This document shows, one piece after another, positions 63,373 to 64,000 of a stretch of DNA of 64,000 bases (the stretch's first letter is position 1; every line of letters starts with the position of its first letter). The notes under the pieces were generated by a model that saw only the letters and a list, made by a program, of their open reading frames with translations, ran no database searches and had not been told where the DNA came from. Position numbers and translations under genes: made by a program. The stretch comes from Macrococcoides canis. GTDB lineage: Bacteria > Bacillota > Bacilli > Staphylococcales > Staphylococcaceae. The DNA lies in NCBI RefSeq assembly GCF_002119805.1, contig NZ_CP021059.1:1922001-1986000 (forward strand), read 5' to 3'.

Positions 63373-64000
63373 CTAGAAGTCTCTTTTCTTAAAATAAAAA
63401 TATCCAATCAATAGACTTATCACCGTAATGATAACACCTGATATCCAGAAGTCAGCGCTTAACTTCACTGTTTCATCCATATATTCTGCAAGTACACGGT
63501 CTGCTAATACTTTCGGGCTGTATTCGTATAATACAGTAAATACTGAATTAATGCTTTTTAATAAATATGCAATCGTTGATAAATTCAGTAGTACAAATAC
63601 GAGGATAAATCCTGACATATATTCTTTTAGTGAAGACATGTTCAGTGCGTGACCGAATGTAAATCCTGCGAGTAGAATTGGTGCAAAATTAATTAATGCC
63701 TTTAAGAATTCCGATGTTGCTGTTTTATTTTCAGGCATCAAAAGGTGCGCTGCCACGACCATAACTGCTGTACTGATCAGGCAGATGAATACGAAGAATA
63801 GTAAGGAGACGATGTATTTCCCGAAATATATCGTCTGTTTTTCGATGCCAAATGCAATCGATTGTTTCATAATCTGCTTCGATTCTTTGTTTGTCAGTAA
63901 TAAGTTAATAATGACACCTATCATAATAATCAGCAGCCACATTCCAAACACATTATTATAGTAGAAATCTGCTCTATAATACGGGAAGTACTTCCCATTA
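63373..64000 (-). CDS. ABC transporter permease, 5' end beyond window
   Basis: About 209 codons are visible; the frame stays open to the window edge, so the N-terminus is missing. There are six hydrophobic segments, with conserved-type elements of ABC-2 permeases (FGIEKQTIYFGKYIVSLLFF cytosolic loop then a helix). Probably the membrane part of a peptide or drug exporter, with its ATPase upstream out of view, co-transcribed with the histidine kinase. Confidence 0.78.
   Translation of the reverse strand, partial: NGKYFPYYRADFYYNNVFGMWLLIIMIGVIINLLLTNKESKQIMKQSIAFGIEKQTIYFGKYIVSLLFFVFICLISTAVMVVAAHLLMPENKTATSEFLKALINFAPILLAGFTFGHALNMSSLKEYMSGFILVFVLLNLSTIAYLLKSINSVFTVLYEYSPKVLADRVLAEYMDETVKLSADFWISGVIITVISLLIGYFYFKKRDF

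Noticed and set aside
1-64000. tRNA or rRNA genes, insertion sequences, integrases
   Set aside because: None recognised by eye on either strand; the island edges show no transposase, integrase or tRNA target.

Overview
The window looks like chromosome of a low-GC Gram-positive in the Staphylococcaceae, most likely a Macrococcus (or close relative). Reasons: a staphylococcal-type agr quorum-sensing locus with a divergently encoded delta-lysin peptide, LPXTG surface proteins, cadCA, KtrB/SdcS-type transporters, strong AGGAGG ribosome sites and AT-rich codon use. It differs from Staphylococcus aureus in carrying a complete agmatine-route spermidine operon beside agr. The genus is an inference from gene content; no database search was possible.

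Layout. 0-4.4 kb: sugar-type oxidoreductase (cut by the window start), aldehyde dehydrogenase, nitrilase-like amidase and a beta-propeller lactonase. 4.5-8.2 kb: speA-speD-speE-speB (arginine to agmatine to putrescine to spermidine). 8.2-11.3 kb: delta-lysin gene facing away from agrBDCA; the RNAIII-type transcript appears cut down to little more than the hld message. 11.3-24.2 kb: metabolic and envelope genes (SOS-boxed yolD-like gene, LPDTG protein, C45 peptidase, Nudix, NamA, HAD, M29 aminopeptidase, thioredoxin-like protein, FAD monooxygenase, YidC). 24.2-26.3 kb: two back-to-back genes with leader-type control, yidC behind a MifM-like leader ORF and an ABC-F ribosome protection protein behind a hairpin attenuator. 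26.9-29.4 kb: cadCA. 29.4-43 kb: phosphatase, SdcS, K+ transporter, a zinc-regulated LysM/LPLTG surface protein with a perfect Zur box, DUF2975/DUF805 membrane genes, ABC exporter and MOSC protein.

43.1-56.1 kb is a defence island, all on the minus strand. It has a tightly packed four-gene operon (N6-adenine methyltransferase, a protein with two GHKL ATPase modules, a receiver-like protein, an HNH nuclease), then a complete type I restriction-modification operon (hsdMSR), then orphan ORFs. It ends at an amidohydrolase gene that has lost its 5' half. 56.8-64 kb holds a DUF4143 ATPase, an XRE regulator with membrane partners, a two-component system, a LytTR/DUF3021 pair and the start of an ABC permease/histidine kinase locus that runs out of the window.

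A striking background feature is a set of unrelated intergenic tandem arrays: 41 bp x 4.6, 119 bp x about 2.8, 41 bp x 12, 62 bp x 7.7 and 40 bp x 1.7. Each is built around a small inverted repeat and most lie between convergent genes or gene ends. The candidates for something undescribed are the methyltransferase/dual-GHKL/receiver/HNH operon and the yidC leader peptide whose stop codon lies in a 15-bp stem that buries the yidC ribosome site.
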